NCBI RefSeq assembly: GCF_000703165.1
Contig: NZ_JNLQ01000002.1
Location: forward strand, 2,542,001-2,606,000
From: Butyrivibrio sp. AE3004
GTDB taxonomy: Bacteria; Bacillota; Clostridia; Lachnospirales; Lachnospiraceae
Length of the DNA: 64,000 nucleotides
Direction of reading: 5' to 3'
A program made the position numbers and the translations under genes. The notes under the pieces were generated by a model. It was not told the origin of the DNA. It was given only the letters and a program-made list of their open reading frames with translations, and ran no database searches. Of this stretch, positions 63,794-64,000 are shown piece after piece (position 1 is the stretch's first letter; each line of letters opens with the position of its first letter).

Positions 63794-64000
63794 ATGGATA
63801 TAATTCATGTTACAAGGTCATCCATGCCTTCTTATGAAGAATATACAGAAGCAATAAAACCGTTGTGGGATTCTCATTGGCTAACAAATATGGGTAAATA
63901 CCATAGAGAACTTGAGCAAAAACTACGTGAGTATTTGGATGTTCCAAATGTGTCTTTAATGGTAAACGGACACATGTCATTAGAGTTAACACTGCAATCT
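63794..64000 (+). CDS. DegT/DnrJ/EryC1/StrS aminotransferase, N-terminal part
   Basis: The first 69 residues of a PLP sugar aminotransferase. It begins MDIIHVTRSSMPSYEEYTEA, with WDSHWLTNMGKYHRELEQ (the WLTNMG block of the family) and an ending SLMVNGHMSLELTL that matches the conserved NGT-S-A-L region. ATG at 63794 with GGGGAG upstream. It probably makes an amino sugar (for example from a 4-keto-nucleotide sugar) and may begin another polysaccharide locus to the right. The 3' end is beyond the window. Confidence 0.9.
   Translation, partial: MDIIHVTRSSMPSYEEYTEAIKPLWDSHWLTNMGKYHRELEQKLREYLDVPNVSLMVNGHMSLELTLQS

Overview
The window looks like chromosomal DNA of a low-to-moderate GC Firmicute of the Lachnospiraceae (Butyrivibrio/Roseburia type). 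The basis is gene-family flavour: DUF4250, DUF6106-like and DUF2225 proteins, a FliD-like protein with a Lachnospiraceae-style N-terminus, PheB next to hom/lysC, and Gram-positive lipoproteins. Shine-Dalgarno sites are strong and TTG/GTG starts occur. No rRNA, tRNA, CRISPR array or insertion sequence was recognised. Only four genes lie on the plus strand (26953, 35055, 54093 and the partial one at 63794); all others are on the minus strand, so transcription runs mainly right to left.

Left part, 1-11.4 kb, read leftward from a sigma-A-like promoter at 11379-11407: an exopolysaccharide (EPS) locus. It encodes a CpsB/YwqE-type PHP phosphatase, a Wzz/YveK chain-length regulator, a CpsD/YwqD-type tyrosine kinase, a membrane protein with a DUF5011-like domain, an LCP-family transferase, a sortase-B-like lipoprotein that has lost all three catalytic residues, a secreted protein with a Gly-Tyr-Asn octapeptide repeat, and a polyprenyl-phosphate sugar-1-phosphate transferase. 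Then follow a Cys-pair repeat protein, an Rpn-type nuclease, an XRE regulator and the start of a WbuB-like glycosyltransferase that runs off the left edge.

11.4-28.3 kb is proteostasis and metabolism: clpB (CIRCE-controlled, followed by a DUF4250 gene), an HdeD-like membrane protein, engB, clpX, clpP and tig (with a Lys/Glu repeat tail). Next come CYTH and DJ-1 proteins and an alpha-glucan/sugar group (solute-binding lipoprotein, LacI regulator, malQ, a PfkB kinase with Asn in place of the catalytic Asp, and a TetR regulator). 28.3-47 kb is housekeeping: glnS, a GAF/GGDEF/EAL protein, guaB, pheB-hom-lysC, dapF, nadE, a methyltransferase, a small multidrug-export-type membrane protein and hisC.

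47-57 kb holds an envelope group (beta-propeller-like lipoprotein, TPR glycosyltransferase, CapA-like protein), the rpmG-secE-nusG and rplK-rplA ribosomal/transcription genes, a FliD-like gene with an apparent flagellar-type promoter, UDP-galactopyranose mutase (glf) and a small HTH protein. 57-64 kb is accessory: a glycosyltransferase with a cut-short methyltransferase-like tail, an HTH-Uma2 nuclease-fold fusion preceded by two identical palindromes, a 907-residue acidic secreted repeat protein, and the start of a DegT/DnrJ aminotransferase that probably opens another polysaccharide locus. The most unusual items are the catalytically stripped sortase inside the EPS operon, the GAGN PfkB protein, the HTH-Uma2 gene with its paired palindromes, and the nonapeptide/octapeptide helical repeats in the large secreted protein.
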